From Candidatus Villigracilis affinis (GTDB lineage Bacteria > Chloroflexota > Anaerolineae > Anaerolineales > Villigracilaceae): 64,000 nt of DNA. The notes below the pieces were generated by a model. It did not search any database. It saw only the letters and a program-made list of their open reading frames with translations, and had not been told where the DNA came from. Both the position numbers and the translations under genes were made by a program. The DNA lies in assembly GCA_016718275.1 (NCBI GenBank), contig JADKEA010000025.1, positions 1 through 64,000 on the forward strand, in the 5' to 3' direction. Position 1 is the stretch's first letter. Every line of letters begins with the position of its first letter. Shown here piece after piece: positions 1 to 8,946 of the stretch.

Positions 1-201
1 CAGTTTTCAGTTATGCACGAAACGGACTAAAACTCATCCGAACGTAAATAATGGATAAGGCTAATTTGCTCGCTCAGGATATGGAGAACACCCAGTCCGA
101 AGGACTTTTTTGAACGAGGCAGGGCTTTAGCCCGCGCACCGACCTGCACGAACCATGATTCACGCATCTTAATCTTCCGTCTCATCAAACCGCTGATTCC
201 C

Positions 202-1215
202 CTACTTCCCATACCGCTTGCGGATCTCGGGCAGGAAATACTCATCGAAGAATTTATCCGCATCGTAATCTGGCGTCCAATTCCAATCCTTGCGCGCACG
301 GGCATCATCCACATCTTCAGGCCACGAATCCACGATCCCCTGTCGGCGCGGATTGGGCTCGAAAGTGATCTTCGCCTCAGGGAAGGCCTTCAACGCCCGC
401 TGACGGAATTCCTCCGCCGTCAGCGCAAAAGCCGCGATGTTATACACCGTATTGGAAAGCTTCTCGCGCGGCACATCCATCAGCACCAGCAGAGATTTGA
501 TCGCATCGGGCATCGCCATGAGTGAGATCTTCGTATCGGCACGCACAAAACAGGCATACGGTTTCCCCTGCGCCGCCGCATGTAACATCTCGGGACCATA
601 ATCGCTCGTGCCGCCGCTCGGCAATGTAAAAGCGCTGATCAAGCCCGGGAAGCGGATCGCCCGAAAGTCCAGCATGACCGGGGGCTTCTCATCCAAATGT
701 TTTTGACCGTAAAATTTACCGTAATACATCCCCAGCTTTTCGCAATACAACTTATTGCATCCATACATCGTGTGCGGATAATCCCACTCCTCCTCTTTCA
801 CGAGTCCCGCCTTCTTCTTGGCATCCAGCGTTGGCATTCCATACGCCGCGATCGAACTCGGGAACAAAAACTTCACAGCCTTTCCATATTTCTCCGAACG
901 ATACGCCGCCAGCATCAGCAGCTGCATCGTACCTTCCACATTGATGCGGTGCGCCTCCTCCGTCGCCACCTCGGCCTTCGAAGAAAGCGAAGCCGCCAGA
1001 TGGAAGATGATATCGAAATCGTAATCATAAAAAGTCTTGATCTTATAAACCAGATCCCCCTGCACATGTTCCGCCGATAAATGTTTGATCGAATCCGGTA
1101 ATGGCATAAAATCCGCAGTGACGATTCGATATCCGCCCCTCGCCGCCAGCCCCTGCACCAACGCCTGTCCAATTTCACCGCACGCGCCGGTGATAAGCAC
1201 CTGCTTCTCGCTCAT
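202..1215 (-). CDS. NAD-dependent epimerase/dehydratase (extended SDR)
   Basis: A 337-residue protein that is probably a cytoplasmic NAD(P)-dependent sugar-nucleotide epimerase or dehydratase. The N-terminal Rossmann motif TGACGEIG is visible, followed by an acidic residue after beta-2 (TADF), the strand motif FHLAAS, the serine-bearing segment FPSSIAAYG, and the catalytic YxxxK pair as YGCNK. Length and motif order fit extended short-chain dehydrogenases. The ATG at 1215 is chosen because AAGGAG (1222-1227) lies six bases upstream; the in-frame TTG at 1221 has no room for a ribosome site. The substrate cannot be read from the sequence. No operon partner is seen. Confidence 0.85.
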   Translation of the reverse strand: MSEKQVLITGACGEIGQALVQGLAARGGYRIVTADFMPLPDSIKHLSAEHVQGDLVYKIKTFYDYDFDIIFHLAASLSSKAEVATEEAHRINVEGTMQLLMLAAYRSEKYGKAVKFLFPSSIAAYGMPTLDAKKKAGLVKEEEWDYPHTMYGCNKLYCEKLGMYYGKFYGQKHLDEKPPVMLDFRAIRFPGLISAFTLPSGGTSDYGPEMLHAAAQGKPYACFVRADTKISLMAMPDAIKSLLVLMDVPREKLSNTVYNIAAFALTAEEFRQRALKAFPEAKITFEPNPRRQGIVDSWPEDVDDARARKDWNWTPDYDADKFFDEYFLPEIRKRYGK

Positions 1216-1238
1216 GGTCAACTCCTTATTATGCTAGA

Positions 1239-2107
1239 ATGAAGTTGTATTATTTTACGCCACAATCAAAATTTCCCTGTCATAAATTCCCCATGATGTT
1301 TTTACGTTATCAATCCCCTCTGAAAAAATTCCTGTTGATCTCTGCCCTCGGCACCCTGATGCTGACAAGTTCATGCGCCGTAGTCGATGCCATGCTCACC
1401 ACCCCCACACCGCAGATACCGACGGAAACCCCGATTCCAACGCCGACCATTGTCTGGTTCCCGCCATCGATCACTCCCTCCGCCCAGGCATTTTCCACCT
1501 ACCTGCCCACCCCGAAATGCGCCCCGGCCTCGGCAAGACCTTCCTCACCGACAACTTCTCCAACGAAGAAAACTGGGACACCGCCGCCTCAGACCAGGCC
1601 AGCGCCGCCATGGAAAACAACCAACTCATCCTCGCTTCACAAAGCAGCGTATACATGCTCAGCCTGCGCCGCGACCTCACCCTCGACGATTACTACGCCG
1701 AGATCACCGCCCGCACCAATCTCTGCCGCGGCGACGATAGCTACGGCCTGCTCATCCGTGCCAACGCAGTCGCCTACTACCGCATCGCCCTCACCTGCAA
1801 CAGCACAGTCAGCGCAGAACGGGTCAGCGTAGGCACACGCCAGCTCTTGCAATCTCCCCTCCCCAGCGGCGACGCTCCCCCCGGCGCCCCCGGCGAAGTC
1901 CGCATCGGGGTTTGGGCGGTCGGCACAGAAATGCGCCTCTTCCTGAATGGCCGCTACCAATTCAGCATCAGCGACACAAACTACCCCAGCGGCACCATCG
2001 GCGTCTTCGTCAACTCCGCCGGAGATACAGGCACCATCGTATCCTTCTCCGACCTCACCATTCAAGAGATCAACCCCACGATTCCAGTTCAAACCCCGCA
2101 GCCATAA
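1239..2107 (+). CDS. Lipoprotein with jelly-roll-like domain, frame-disrupted
   Basis: A secreted lipoprotein of unknown role. The first frame gives a signal peptide with lipobox LTSSC (Cys near base 1374), then a Pro/Thr-rich linker. The second frame supplies a beta-rich domain (from DNFSNEENWDT to FSDLTIQEI) of the laminin-G/DUF1080-like sort that is common in Chloroflexota lipoproteins. Restoring one C in the run near 1513-1517 joins them as LPTPEMRPGLGK, so a one-base deletion is inferred. The start is uncertain: 1239, 1293 or 1296 are all possible. It is divergent from the epimerase gene. The domain assignment rests on overall look only. Confidence 0.6.
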
Positions 2108-2119
2108 ATAACCCAAATC

Positions 2120-2320
2120 TCCTATCCTGTCACGCTGAGGGGCGTATACCCCAAGCATCTCAAAAATACCATGTCGCTCTGAGGAGCGTTTTTTGCGACC
2201 GACACTTGCGCTGCACGCCAGTGCGGTGAGAGTCTCGTCTTTAGGAGTAGAGACCCCTTCGCTATCGCTCAGAAAATCATTCGGTCTGAGGGCGTACTTT
2301 GCGACCGAGTGAGTGATTTG
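2120..2320. repeat. Decayed intergenic REP-like repeat cluster
   Basis: The gap from 2108 to 2541 holds no gene. It contains degenerate copies of a short unit: CTGAGGAGCG...GCGACCGA at 2179-2202 and CTGAGGGCG...GCGACCGA at 2286-2308. A related CACGCTGAGGGGCG lies near 2131, with inverted fragments between them (CCTTCGCTATCGCTCAG near 2258-2274). Units of this type are dispersed intergenic repeats in many genomes. No intact hairpin is left. Confidence 0.45.
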
Positions 2321-2541
2321 TCTTTTGCGTCTTTGGTATCGTTAAAACTCGTATCAAAAATAATCTTCTCCCAACTTCATCAACTTCCCCCACAATACAC
2401 ATTTCCGATCTCGTATGATAGAGAACAATACTATTTGTGACATTGTTCACTTGTTTGTCATACAGCTTAACTCTATATTCAAGCTAGCCTGATTTATTGG
2501 GTGTTTCTTGAATCCCCACAAACGTATTGAAAGGAAAATGT

Positions 2542-3340
2542 ATGAAGCGAATTGGTTTTTTTTGTTTCGGTACTCGTTGCCGCAAGCCTCGTGTTGAGCG
2601 CATGCGGAGGTGGTTCCACAGCCGCCAATCATCTGGAAGCCATCAAACAGGCAGGCGTGATCAAGGTCGGCACCTCTGCAGATTATCCGCCCTTTGAATC
2701 GGTGGATGCCAGCGGCAACAAGATCGGGTTCGATATCGACCTGATGACAGAGATCGCCAAACGCCTCGGCGTAAAAATTGAATGGGTCGACATGCCCTTC
2801 GACAGCCTGATCGCCGCCGTGCAGGAAGGCAAGATCGACGCCTCCATTTCAGCCTTCAACTACAGCGAAGAACGCGACCAGACCATCGACTTCTCCGATG
2901 CCTACTACACCTCTGAAGATGCGTTCACCGTAGCCGAAGGCTTTGCAGGCACCATCGCCAACCCGGAAGACGTCGCCAATTTCAAGGTCGGCGTGCAAAC
3001 CGGCACCACCCAGGATGGCTGGCTCACAGACACCCTCGTTGCCACGGGCAAACTCCCCGAAGAAAATCTCTTCCGCTACGACCGCGTTGACCAGGCCATG
3101 CTCGACCTGCAGAACGGCCGCATCGAAGTGATGATGTCCGATTACATTCCCGCACAGGCCCTCGTCGAACAACTCGGCGGCCTCACCATCGTCTATCACG
3201 GTGTGCTCTCCAGCGGCCCCATGAACATCGTCATCCCCAATGATGATAAAGAACTTCAACAGGCCATCAATGAGATCCTCAAGCAATTGCAAGACGAGGG
3301 TTTCATCAATGACCTCGCAGTGAAATACTTCACCGAATAA
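2542..3340 (+). CDS. Amino-acid ABC transporter substrate-binding lipoprotein
   Basis: Periplasmic-type binding protein (SBP_bac_3 family) that should capture a polar amino acid and hand it to the permeases encoded downstream. Family hallmarks are VIKVGTSADYPPFE, GFDIDLMTEIAKRLG and FDSLIAAVQEGKID. The ATG at 2542 follows AAAGG (2530-2534). An eight-T run at 2556-2563 throws the reading frame. Removing one T gives MKRIGFFVSVLVAASLV followed by LSACGGG, a perfect lipoprotein signal peptide with lipobox LSAC, so a one-base insertion is inferred. Only a short TTG-initiated frame is open otherwise. It is the first gene of the importer operon (binding protein, permease, ATPase, permease). Confidence 0.88.
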
Positions 3341-3350
3341 AACCAAACCA

Positions 3351-3374
3351 GGGGCAGGGTTTCAGCCCTGCCCC
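3351..3374 (+). other. Intercistronic hairpin
   Basis: GGGGCAGGG and CCCTGCCCC form a perfect 9-bp stem with a 6-base loop between the binding-protein gene and the permease gene. No T tract follows, so this is more likely an mRNA-stabilising or attenuating stem than a full terminator. It would fit the usual need for more binding protein than permease. Confidence 0.6.
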
Positions 3375-3385
3375 ACTCGCATCCA

Positions 3386-4031
3386 ATGCTGAGTAATTTT
3401 TTTCTCCTACATTATTCAAGGCACAGCCATCACCATTGCGGTGACACTGATCGCCCTGCCATTCGGCCTGATCCTGGGCTTATCCATGGCGCTGGTCCAC
3501 ACCTACGGGGCAAAATATTAAATCGTCTCGCCGCGATCTTCAGCCTGCTGATGCGCGGTGTGCCGCCGATCGTGTTGTTATTCATTTTATATTTCATGCT
3601 TTCGAGCAGATCCTTCAACCTCTCCCCCGTTTTGGGCAGGCTCGCTATCGCTGGGCATTGTCAGCAGCGCCTATCAAATGGAGATTCTGCGCGGCGCATT
3701 GCTGGCAGTCGGCGGGGGTCAAATGACCGCAGCCCGTGCCATCGGCATGAGTCGTCTGCAAGCCATCCAGAACATCATCCTGCCGCAAGCCTTGCGTCTC
3801 GCCATCCCGCCCTGGTCGAATGAAGCCTCCATCGTCTTGAAGGATTCCTCGCTCGTATACGCCCTCGGCGTTCCTGAGATCCTGCGGCGCGCCCAGCAGT
3901 TATCCGCGACGACTCAACAACCGTTTCTTGCCTACGGGATAGCGGCTCTTATCTATTTTGTTTTGGTCTTCGCGACAAATCGCGCCCTCGACTATTTAGC
4001 CGAACGAACAAAACTCCCCACTCACCCATAA
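3386..4031 (+). CDS. Amino-acid ABC permease (HisM type), frame-disrupted
   Basis: Inner-membrane permease of the polar amino-acid uptake family. The reading frame changes three times, each repairable by one base: an extra T in T7 (3397-3403), a missing T at 3519-3520, and an extra C in C5 (3624-3628). The repaired protein starts MLSNFFSYIIQGTAITI and is about 215 residues. It carries the EAA loop (AARAIGMSRLQAIQNIILPQ) that contacts the ATPase and ends with a TM helix and TKLPTHP. This is the normal size for the family, so sequencing error is favoured over a pseudogene. Confidence 0.8.
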
Positions 4032-4044
4032 TAGAGAGAAACAC

Positions 4045-4833
4045 ATGAGCAATCCCATTCTCGAAACGCGCAGCCTGACCAAGATTTACGGCAAGAACAT
4101 TATCTTCAAGGATATCAATCTCAAGGTCAACGAAGGCGAGACCATTGTGATTATCGGCCCAAGCGGCACAGGCAAAAGCACCCTGTTACGCTGCATCAAC
4201 CTGCTGACATCCAACGAAGGCGGCCAGGTTTTTCTCGATGGCAAAGAGATCACAGCCAAAGGGTACAACCAGGATGAAGTTCGTCAACACATCGGCATGG
4301 TCTTTCAAAACTTTTTGCTCTTCAATCACCTCACCGCGCTCGACAACGTAATGATCGGACTCCTAAAAGTAAAAAAGATGCCCAAAGCCCAGGCTCGGCA
4401 AAAAGCGATGGAAGAACTCAAGCGTGTCGGTCTCGAAGACCGCGCCGACCATTACCCCGGTCAACTCTCCGGCGGACAGCAGCAGCGTGTGGCAATTGCG
4501 CGGGCGCTGGCCATGGACCCCAGCGTGATGCTCTTCGATGAACCCACCTCCGCATTGGACCCCGAACTCATCGGCGAAGTCCTCGGCGTAATGGCTCAAC
4601 TGGCACGCGACCGCATGACCATGCTGGTCGTCACCCACGAAATGGGCTTCGCCCGCGAAGTCGCAGACCGAATCGTCTTCATGGAAAAAGGCAGCGTCGT
4701 GGAAGAAGGCTCTCCCGATGACCTTTTCTATCACCCCAAACATGACCGCACCCGTGAATTCCTGTGGAAGATCACCGAGTTATACGGCAAGAAGGAAAAG
4801 AAAAGGGTGCAAAAGAATGACCGCCTTTTTTGA
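4045..4833 (+). CDS. Amino-acid ABC transporter ATP-binding protein
   Basis: Cytoplasmic ATPase (262 residues, GlnQ/HisP class) that powers the importer. Walker A is GPSGTGKS (about residues 38-45), the ABC signature is LSGGQQQRVA, Walker B is MLFDEPTSALDPE, and the switch His is in VVTHEMGFA. It lies between two permease genes and overlaps the second by 17 bases, suggesting translational coupling. The sequence is intact. The exact amino-acid substrate is not deducible. Confidence 0.94.
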   Translation: MSNPILETRSLTKIYGKNIIFKDINLKVNEGETIVIIGPSGTGKSTLLRCINLLTSNEGGQVFLDGKEITAKGYNQDEVRQHIGMVFQNFLLFNHLTALDNVMIGLLKVKKMPKAQARQKAMEELKRVGLEDRADHYPGQLSGGQQQRVAIARALAMDPSVMLFDEPTSALDPELIGEVLGVMAQLARDRMTMLVVTHEMGFAREVADRIVFMEKGSVVEEGSPDDLFYHPKHDRTREFLWKITELYGKKEKKRVQKNDRLF

Positions 4834-5497
4834 ATTCTTCGTCCGCTTTCTGCCAGATATGCTGAAAGGCGCAGGGGTGACGGTATTACTCACCGCCGAA
4901 GGATTGGCGGCAGGGTTTGTATTGGGTCTGCTCGCGTCTTTGGCGCGCACCTATGGAAACAAGTTTTGGCGCGGCGTGGCAGTGAGCTACATTGAATTAT
5001 TCCGCGGCACTCCCCTGTTGATGCAATTATTCCTTATTTACTACGGCCTGCCCGGGCTCGGCGTGACCTTCTCGCGGGAACTCTCCGCATTTCTAGCGCT
5101 CGGCCTGAATAGTGGAGCCTATCAAGCAGAATATCTGCGCGGTTCCATTCTAGCGATTGGCGATGGCCAAATGATGGCGGGACGTTCCATCGGCATGTCG
5201 CGCATCAAAACCATCTGGCATATCATCCTGCCGCAGGCATTGAGGCTTGCCATCCCCGCATGGTCGAATGAACCTGTTTCGTTATTAAAATCTACTGCGG
5301 TTGTATTCTTGATCGCTGTGCCTGAGTTGATGGCAAAAGCAAAATCCATCGCCGCGCAGACCTATGACCCCATCGGCACCTACCTCGCCGTTGCGCTGGT
5401 CTATCTCGCAATGGTCTATCTGCTCGACGCAGTTCTCCGCTGGATCGAAAGAGCCACCCGCATTCCAGGTTTCGAAATGGAAGGAAGGAAGGCGTGA
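4817..5497 (+). CDS. Amino-acid ABC permease, second subunit
   Basis: A 226-residue inner-membrane permease of the HisM/GlnP family. It has hydrophobic segments from about residue 15, the conserved ELFRGTPLLMQL block and an EAA loop (AGRSIGMSRIKTIWHIILPQ). It starts at the ATG at 4817 inside the end of the ATPase gene. It differs from the upstream permease, so the transporter probably uses a heterodimeric membrane channel. It converges on the next gene with a four-base gap. Confidence 0.9.
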   Translation: MTAFFEFFVRFLPDMLKGAGVTVLLTAEGLAAGFVLGLLASLARTYGNKFWRGVAVSYIELFRGTPLLMQLFLIYYGLPGLGVTFSRELSAFLALGLNSGAYQAEYLRGSILAIGDGQMMAGRSIGMSRIKTIWHIILPQALRLAIPAWSNEPVSLLKSTAVVFLIAVPELMAKAKSIAAQTYDPIGTYLAVALVYLAMVYLLDAVLRWIERATRIPGFEMEGRKA

Positions 5498-5501
5498 TCC
5501 G

Positions 5502-6197
5502 TTAGCGCACGAACTGGGCGATCAAGCTGCCGATCAGTCCCAACCAATAAGCCGAAGAATAGTAAATGAACAACGGCTGTCTGCCGCGTTTACAAAGCAG
5601 ATAGGCAGAAAGTACAGCCAGTGCGGCGACAATGTATAGATCCAGGCCGATCTCTTCGAAGCCGAGGTTTGCCAGCACGCCAGCGCCGAGAAATAAAGAA
5701 TTGACCAGAAGCAGGGCAATATCCCTGCTTTCTATTTTTTCACGATGGGGAAATAATTTTTGCAGAAACAAAAGAGCCGCGTTCATCATCACAAAGCCAG
5801 TAAAGAAGATCCAGTGACTGAATTCGTCGTCGTTGAAAATGACAATGCGGCACAGATCACTCGAGGGATCATCAAGGCAAAAGCGGACGTGCAGATAATT
5901 CGTCACCTCATGATCGCCGTAACTAGCAGCGAGTAGGTAGATGCCGACGATAAAGGTCAGGTTGATAGCCAGGTGCGCCCGCGATTCACGCGAAGGAGAA
6001 TCGTATTCAATTGTCTTTTTGAGGAGATAAAACGCCGCCAGGCTGATCAGCGGCAGGACGAGCATGTTGTTGAAATCCACCCAGCGAAGAAATTCATTCG
6101 GCAAAACATGGCCCAGCGTCCACGGGCCGAGGCGGTTGATGGAGACCAAAATCGCGACAACAGATTGCACAGCCAGCAATGTGTGTATGCGTTTCAT
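5502..6197 (-). CDS. Hypothetical polytopic membrane protein
   Basis: A 231-residue protein with about six predicted membrane segments: an N-terminal one ending near SINRLG, then MLVLPLISLAAFYLL, LTFIVGIYLLAAS, HWIFFTGFVMMNAALLFL, LYIVAALAVLSAYLL and a final one near YWLGLIGSLIAQF. A loop between helices 3 and 4 carries two Cys (RFCLDDPSSDLCR). I do not recognise a named family. It is the only minus-strand gene between the ABC operon and the HEAT gene, and no function can be inferred. Confidence 0.7.
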   Translation of the reverse strand: MKRIHTLLAVQSVVAILVSINRLGPWTLGHVLPNEFLRWVDFNNMLVLPLISLAAFYLLKKTIEYDSPSRESRAHLAINLTFIVGIYLLAASYGDHEVTNYLHVRFCLDDPSSDLCRIVIFNDDEFSHWIFFTGFVMMNAALLFLQKLFPHREKIESRDIALLLVNSLFLGAGVLANLGFEEIGLDLYIVAALAVLSAYLLCKRGRQPLFIYYSSAYWLGLIGSLIAQFVR

Positions 6198-6221
6198 TTG
6201 TCACCTACCGATAAAATCACA

Positions 6222-6252
6222 TGTCATTGCGAGGGACTGCCTTGCAATGACA
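6222..6252. repeat. REP-like inverted repeat
   Basis: TGTCATTGC (6222-6230) and GCAATGACA (6244-6252) form a 9-bp stem in the short gap after the HEAT-repeat gene. TGTCATTGCGAG is typical of dispersed bacterial intergenic palindromes. It may also act as a weak terminator for the minus-strand HEAT gene, though no T tract follows. Confidence 0.5.
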
Positions 6253-6257
6253 TCAAC

Positions 6258-7394
6258 TCAAGACGAGCTTAATAATTGTTTCGCGAGCATGGACATTTCC
6301 CTGTCAGCGCGATTCTCCGCAATTTCTCGCAAGGCAGGGATGGCGCGTTCATCACGTAAATTGACGAGGGAGAACATGGCATTCTTTTGTACGTCCCGGT
6401 CAGGGTCACGAAGCATTTCAATCAGAACAGGTGCAACCCGCACATCTTGAATTTTCCCTAATGCAATAACCGCATGCTCACGAATTGCCGCCTCAGGGTG
6501 ACTGAGCGATTCGATCAAGATGTCCACGGCTTGTGAACCAAATTTTGTCAACGCTTCGGCGGCGGCTTCCCCAACCTCATGGTGAAGGTCATACAATGCC
6601 ATCCCGAGTTCTTCGATGGCGCGGATATCGCCCAGCTTCGAAAGGATCATCGCCGCAAACTTGCGGACGGTGCCTTCCTTGTCGGCAAGCGCATCGATCA
6701 GCGGCTCCACCACCGCTTCGCCCATATTCTCGATGGCAGTCAAAAGAACGGAAACAGCCTGTTCCTTTTCATACCACCAAAAGGAATCACGCAATGCTTC
6801 CATAAGAAAGGGAATTGCAGCGGGATGTTTGGTCTCACCTAGAGCTTTTGCCGCAGCCTGGCGCACTTCGATTTTCAGGTCATCCAACAACACATTCGTG
6901 ATCTCATCAAAAGTGGAGGGATCGCGGAATTTTCCAATGGCGGCACATGCGGCAATACGGACTTCATCTTCGGGGTCTTTGAGCAAAGGCAGCAGATCGG
7001 GAACGGTTCTCTCATCGCCGATGGCTGCGAGGGCCAAAAGAGCCTTTGACCTCACCGTAAAATATTCGCTCTTCAACGCATCCAGCAGGACGGGAATCAG
7101 CGCCTTGTCTTTGCTGATGCCGAAAACCTCGATGATACGTCCACGGATGACGGGATGCGCGCTGGCAAGGGCCTTTGTCAGTTGGGATTGGGCAGAGGGC
7201 ATTCGAGCGAGAACATGTTGATAGATCAGAAGCAGGCTCAAGTCTTGAGTCTGAAGCGCTTCCATCAGGGCCGGCACGGCTTCTGCGCCCAGTTTCATCA
7301 GTCCTTGGGCAGCAGCGTCTCGTTTCGTTGAATCCGCAAGCTGCGAAATCAACTTTTTCGATTCTCCCTGTTTCGAGCCTGTGAGCCAGTCCAT
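6258..7394 (-). CDS. HEAT-repeat protein
   Basis: A 378-residue soluble protein built almost entirely of helical HEAT/PBS-lyase-type repeats of about 31 residues. Units such as VRIAACAAIGKFRD, VRQAAAKALGETKHPAAIPFL and IREHAVIALGKIQDVRVAPVL recur from about residue 30 to the C-terminus. Such solenoids are protein-interaction scaffolds, and those of the PBS-lyase type also occur in phycobilin lyases, which are not expected here. There is no signal peptide and no catalytic motif. The short N-terminal segment MDWLTGSKQGESKKL is non-repetitive. Confidence 0.85.
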   Translation of the reverse strand: MDWLTGSKQGESKKLISQLADSTKRDAAAQGLMKLGAEAVPALMEALQTQDLSLLLIYQHVLARMPSAQSQLTKALASAHPVIRGRIIEVFGISKDKALIPVLLDALKSEYFTVRSKALLALAAIGDERTVPDLLPLLKDPEDEVRIAACAAIGKFRDPSTFDEITNVLLDDLKIEVRQAAAKALGETKHPAAIPFLMEALRDSFWWYEKEQAVSVLLTAIENMGEAVVEPLIDALADKEGTVRKFAAMILSKLGDIRAIEELGMALYDLHHEVGEAAAEALTKFGSQAVDILIESLSHPEAAIREHAVIALGKIQDVRVAPVLIEMLRDPDRDVQKNAMFSLVNLRDERAIPALREIAENRADREMSMLAKQLLSSS

Positions 7395-7474
7395 ATGTTT
7401 ATTTTAATGCATAACTCCCTGCGTTGCCGCAGGGAGTCAAACATCCGTCAGCCAGTAAACCTAAACGCCTTTGA

Positions 7475-7630
7475 TTAAAGGCTGAGAGCCAGAATCACAA
7501 AACCAATGAACAAAAGCCAGAAACTCGCAATCGGAATAATACTTAGAATACCAAGTTCGCTGAGCAAACCAAGAACCGCAAAAGCAACTGAGATCCAATA
7601 AGTCACTACTTTAGGGGGTGAAAGTTTCAT
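7475..7630 (-). CDS. Small two-helix membrane protein
   Basis: A 51-residue protein (starts MKLSPPKVVTYWISV, ends LALSL) with two hydrophobic helices separated by a short Glu-Leu-Gly turn. It is preceded by a strong ribosome site, AAAGGAG, seven bases before the ATG at 7630, and by a promoter at 7675-7702. The clean start signals make it a convincing gene despite its size. It resembles small membrane proteins common in Chloroflexota. Its function is unknown. Confidence 0.75.
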   Translation of the reverse strand: MKLSPPKVVTYWISVAFAVLGLLSELGILSIIPIASFWLLFIGFVILALSL

Positions 7631-7674
7631 ATTTTTCTCCTTTGAAAACAATAAACATTCTGACGGACAATATA

Positions 7675-7702
7675 TTTATAGCATACTTGAAAATTAAGTC
7701 AA
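7675..7702 (-). promoter_or_regulatory. Sigma-70-type promoter of the 51-residue membrane protein
   Basis: On the minus strand TTGACT (7697-7702) is followed by a 16-bp spacer and TATAAA (7675-7680), about 45 bases upstream of the start codon at 7630. The surrounding sequence is AT-rich, as expected for a promoter. Confidence 0.55.
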
Positions 7703-7897
7703 TATTAATTTAAAAAATCAGTTCCAGGCTCGCAAAAACTCTCAGGCTCGAAATCGGCTAATTTTTCTCTGATATAATCCCCGATTCGGTTTGCGGGAAT
7801 CATAACGCCAGCGGACTTTTGGTGTTGTTTTCCTAAGCATTACACTAATTTTCTGTGCGTTTCGACGCACGATTAACCTTATCGGAGTTCCCAACTA

Positions 7898-8854
7898 ATG
7901 AAGAAAGAACAACAGTTAGACCTCTATTACCAGATGGTGCTCATCCGTCGCGCGGAAGAACGCGGTGCGGAGTTGTACCAGCAGGGCAAAATCGGCGGTT
8001 TCATGCATTTATACATCGGGCAGGAAGCCGTTTCGACAGGTTTGATCGCGGCACGCGAACCTCGTGACCGCGTGATCACCGCCTACCGCGACCACGGCGT
8101 GGCGTTGAACTGCGGCATTTCAGCCAATGAAGTGATGGCGGAGCTGCTCGGCAAGGCCACTGGCATGTCGAAGGGCAAGGGCGGCTCGATGCACATGGCC
8201 GATACTTCCAAGAACATGTGGGGCGGACACGCCATCGTCGGCGGCCACCTCCCCATCGCTTCGGGCTTCGCGCTGGGTGACCAGTACGCGGGCAACGACA
8301 ATATCACCATCTGCATGTTCGGTGACGGCGCAACCAACATCGGCTATTTCCATGAAGCGTTGAACCTTGCCAAGACATGGGGCCTGCGCGTGCTGTGGGT
8401 TTGTGAAAACAACCAATACGGCATGGGCACTTCAGTAGACCGCGCCTCGGCTGTGACCGAGATCCGCCAGAAGGCCGAAGGCTACGGCATGAAGAACGGC
8501 CAGGTGGACGGCATGGATGTAATGAAGGTTTACGAAGCTGCCAAAGAAGCGCTGGAATTCGTCCGCAAGGAAGGCCAGCCGTACCTGCTCGAGATCGATA
8601 CCTACCGTTTCCGTGGTCACTCCATGGGCGACCCCGAACGCTACCGCAAAGCCGAAGAAGTGAAGCAGTGGCAGGAAAACGACCCCATCGGTATTTTCAA
8701 CAAGTATCTGCTCGATAAAAAGATCGCCACCCGCAAGGTTTTGGATGAGATCGAGGCTCGCGCAGAAGATGAAGTGAACAAGGCTGTTGAGTTTGCAGAA
8801 GCCAGCCCCGAGCCGACATTGGATGAGTTGTACACGGATATTTACGCCGATTAA
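7898..8854 (+). CDS. pdhA: Pyruvate dehydrogenase-type E1 component, alpha subunit
   Basis: A 318-residue thiamine-diphosphate enzyme subunit that decarboxylates a 2-oxo acid (pyruvate or a branched-chain or acetoin-related substrate) in a 2-oxoacid dehydrogenase complex. The ThDP-binding motif GDGATN...NNQYGMGTS is intact, as are KGKGGSMHMAD and the phosphorylation-loop-like YRFRGHSMGDPERYR. The ATG at 7898 lies 11 bases after GGAG. A TATAAT at 7773-7778 may be the operon's -10 box, but no good -35 is seen. It is the first gene of pdhA-pdhB-pdhC. The E3 gene is not in the window. Confidence 0.93.
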   Translation: MKKEQQLDLYYQMVLIRRAEERGAELYQQGKIGGFMHLYIGQEAVSTGLIAAREPRDRVITAYRDHGVALNCGISANEVMAELLGKATGMSKGKGGSMHMADTSKNMWGGHAIVGGHLPIASGFALGDQYAGNDNITICMFGDGATNIGYFHEALNLAKTWGLRVLWVCENNQYGMGTSVDRASAVTEIRQKAEGYGMKNGQVDGMDVMKVYEAAKEALEFVRKEGQPYLLEIDTYRFRGHSMGDPERYRKAEEVKQWQENDPIGIFNKYLLDKKIATRKVLDEIEARAEDEVNKAVEFAEASPEPTLDELYTDIYAD

Positions 8855-8932
8855 GAGAATAGATAAATAGAGAATAGAGAGTAGTTTCTTTGCATAGTAA
8901 CTAATCTCCATTCGTCTAATCTCTATTCTCTC
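8855..8932. repeat. Direct and inverted GAGAATAGAG repeats
   Basis: GAGAATAG occurs at 8855-8862 and GAGAATAGAG at 8870-8879. The exact inverse, CTCTATTCTC, lies at 8921-8930, giving a long hairpin in the pdhA-pdhB gap. It looks like a short low-complexity repeat insertion rather than a terminator, since pdhB follows closely and no T tract is present. Confidence 0.6.
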
Positions 8933-8946
8933 TCGAAGAGGAAACA

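Noticed and set aside
27..314. Minus-strand frame overlapping the epimerase gene end
   Set aside because: It is a shadow in another frame of the epimerase gene; the first 200 bases show nothing I can support.
1637..2158. Long minus-strand frame opposite the first lipoprotein
   Set aside because: Low-complexity Gly/Ala/Val/Asp composition typical of an antisense shadow; the plus strand carries the signal peptide and domain.
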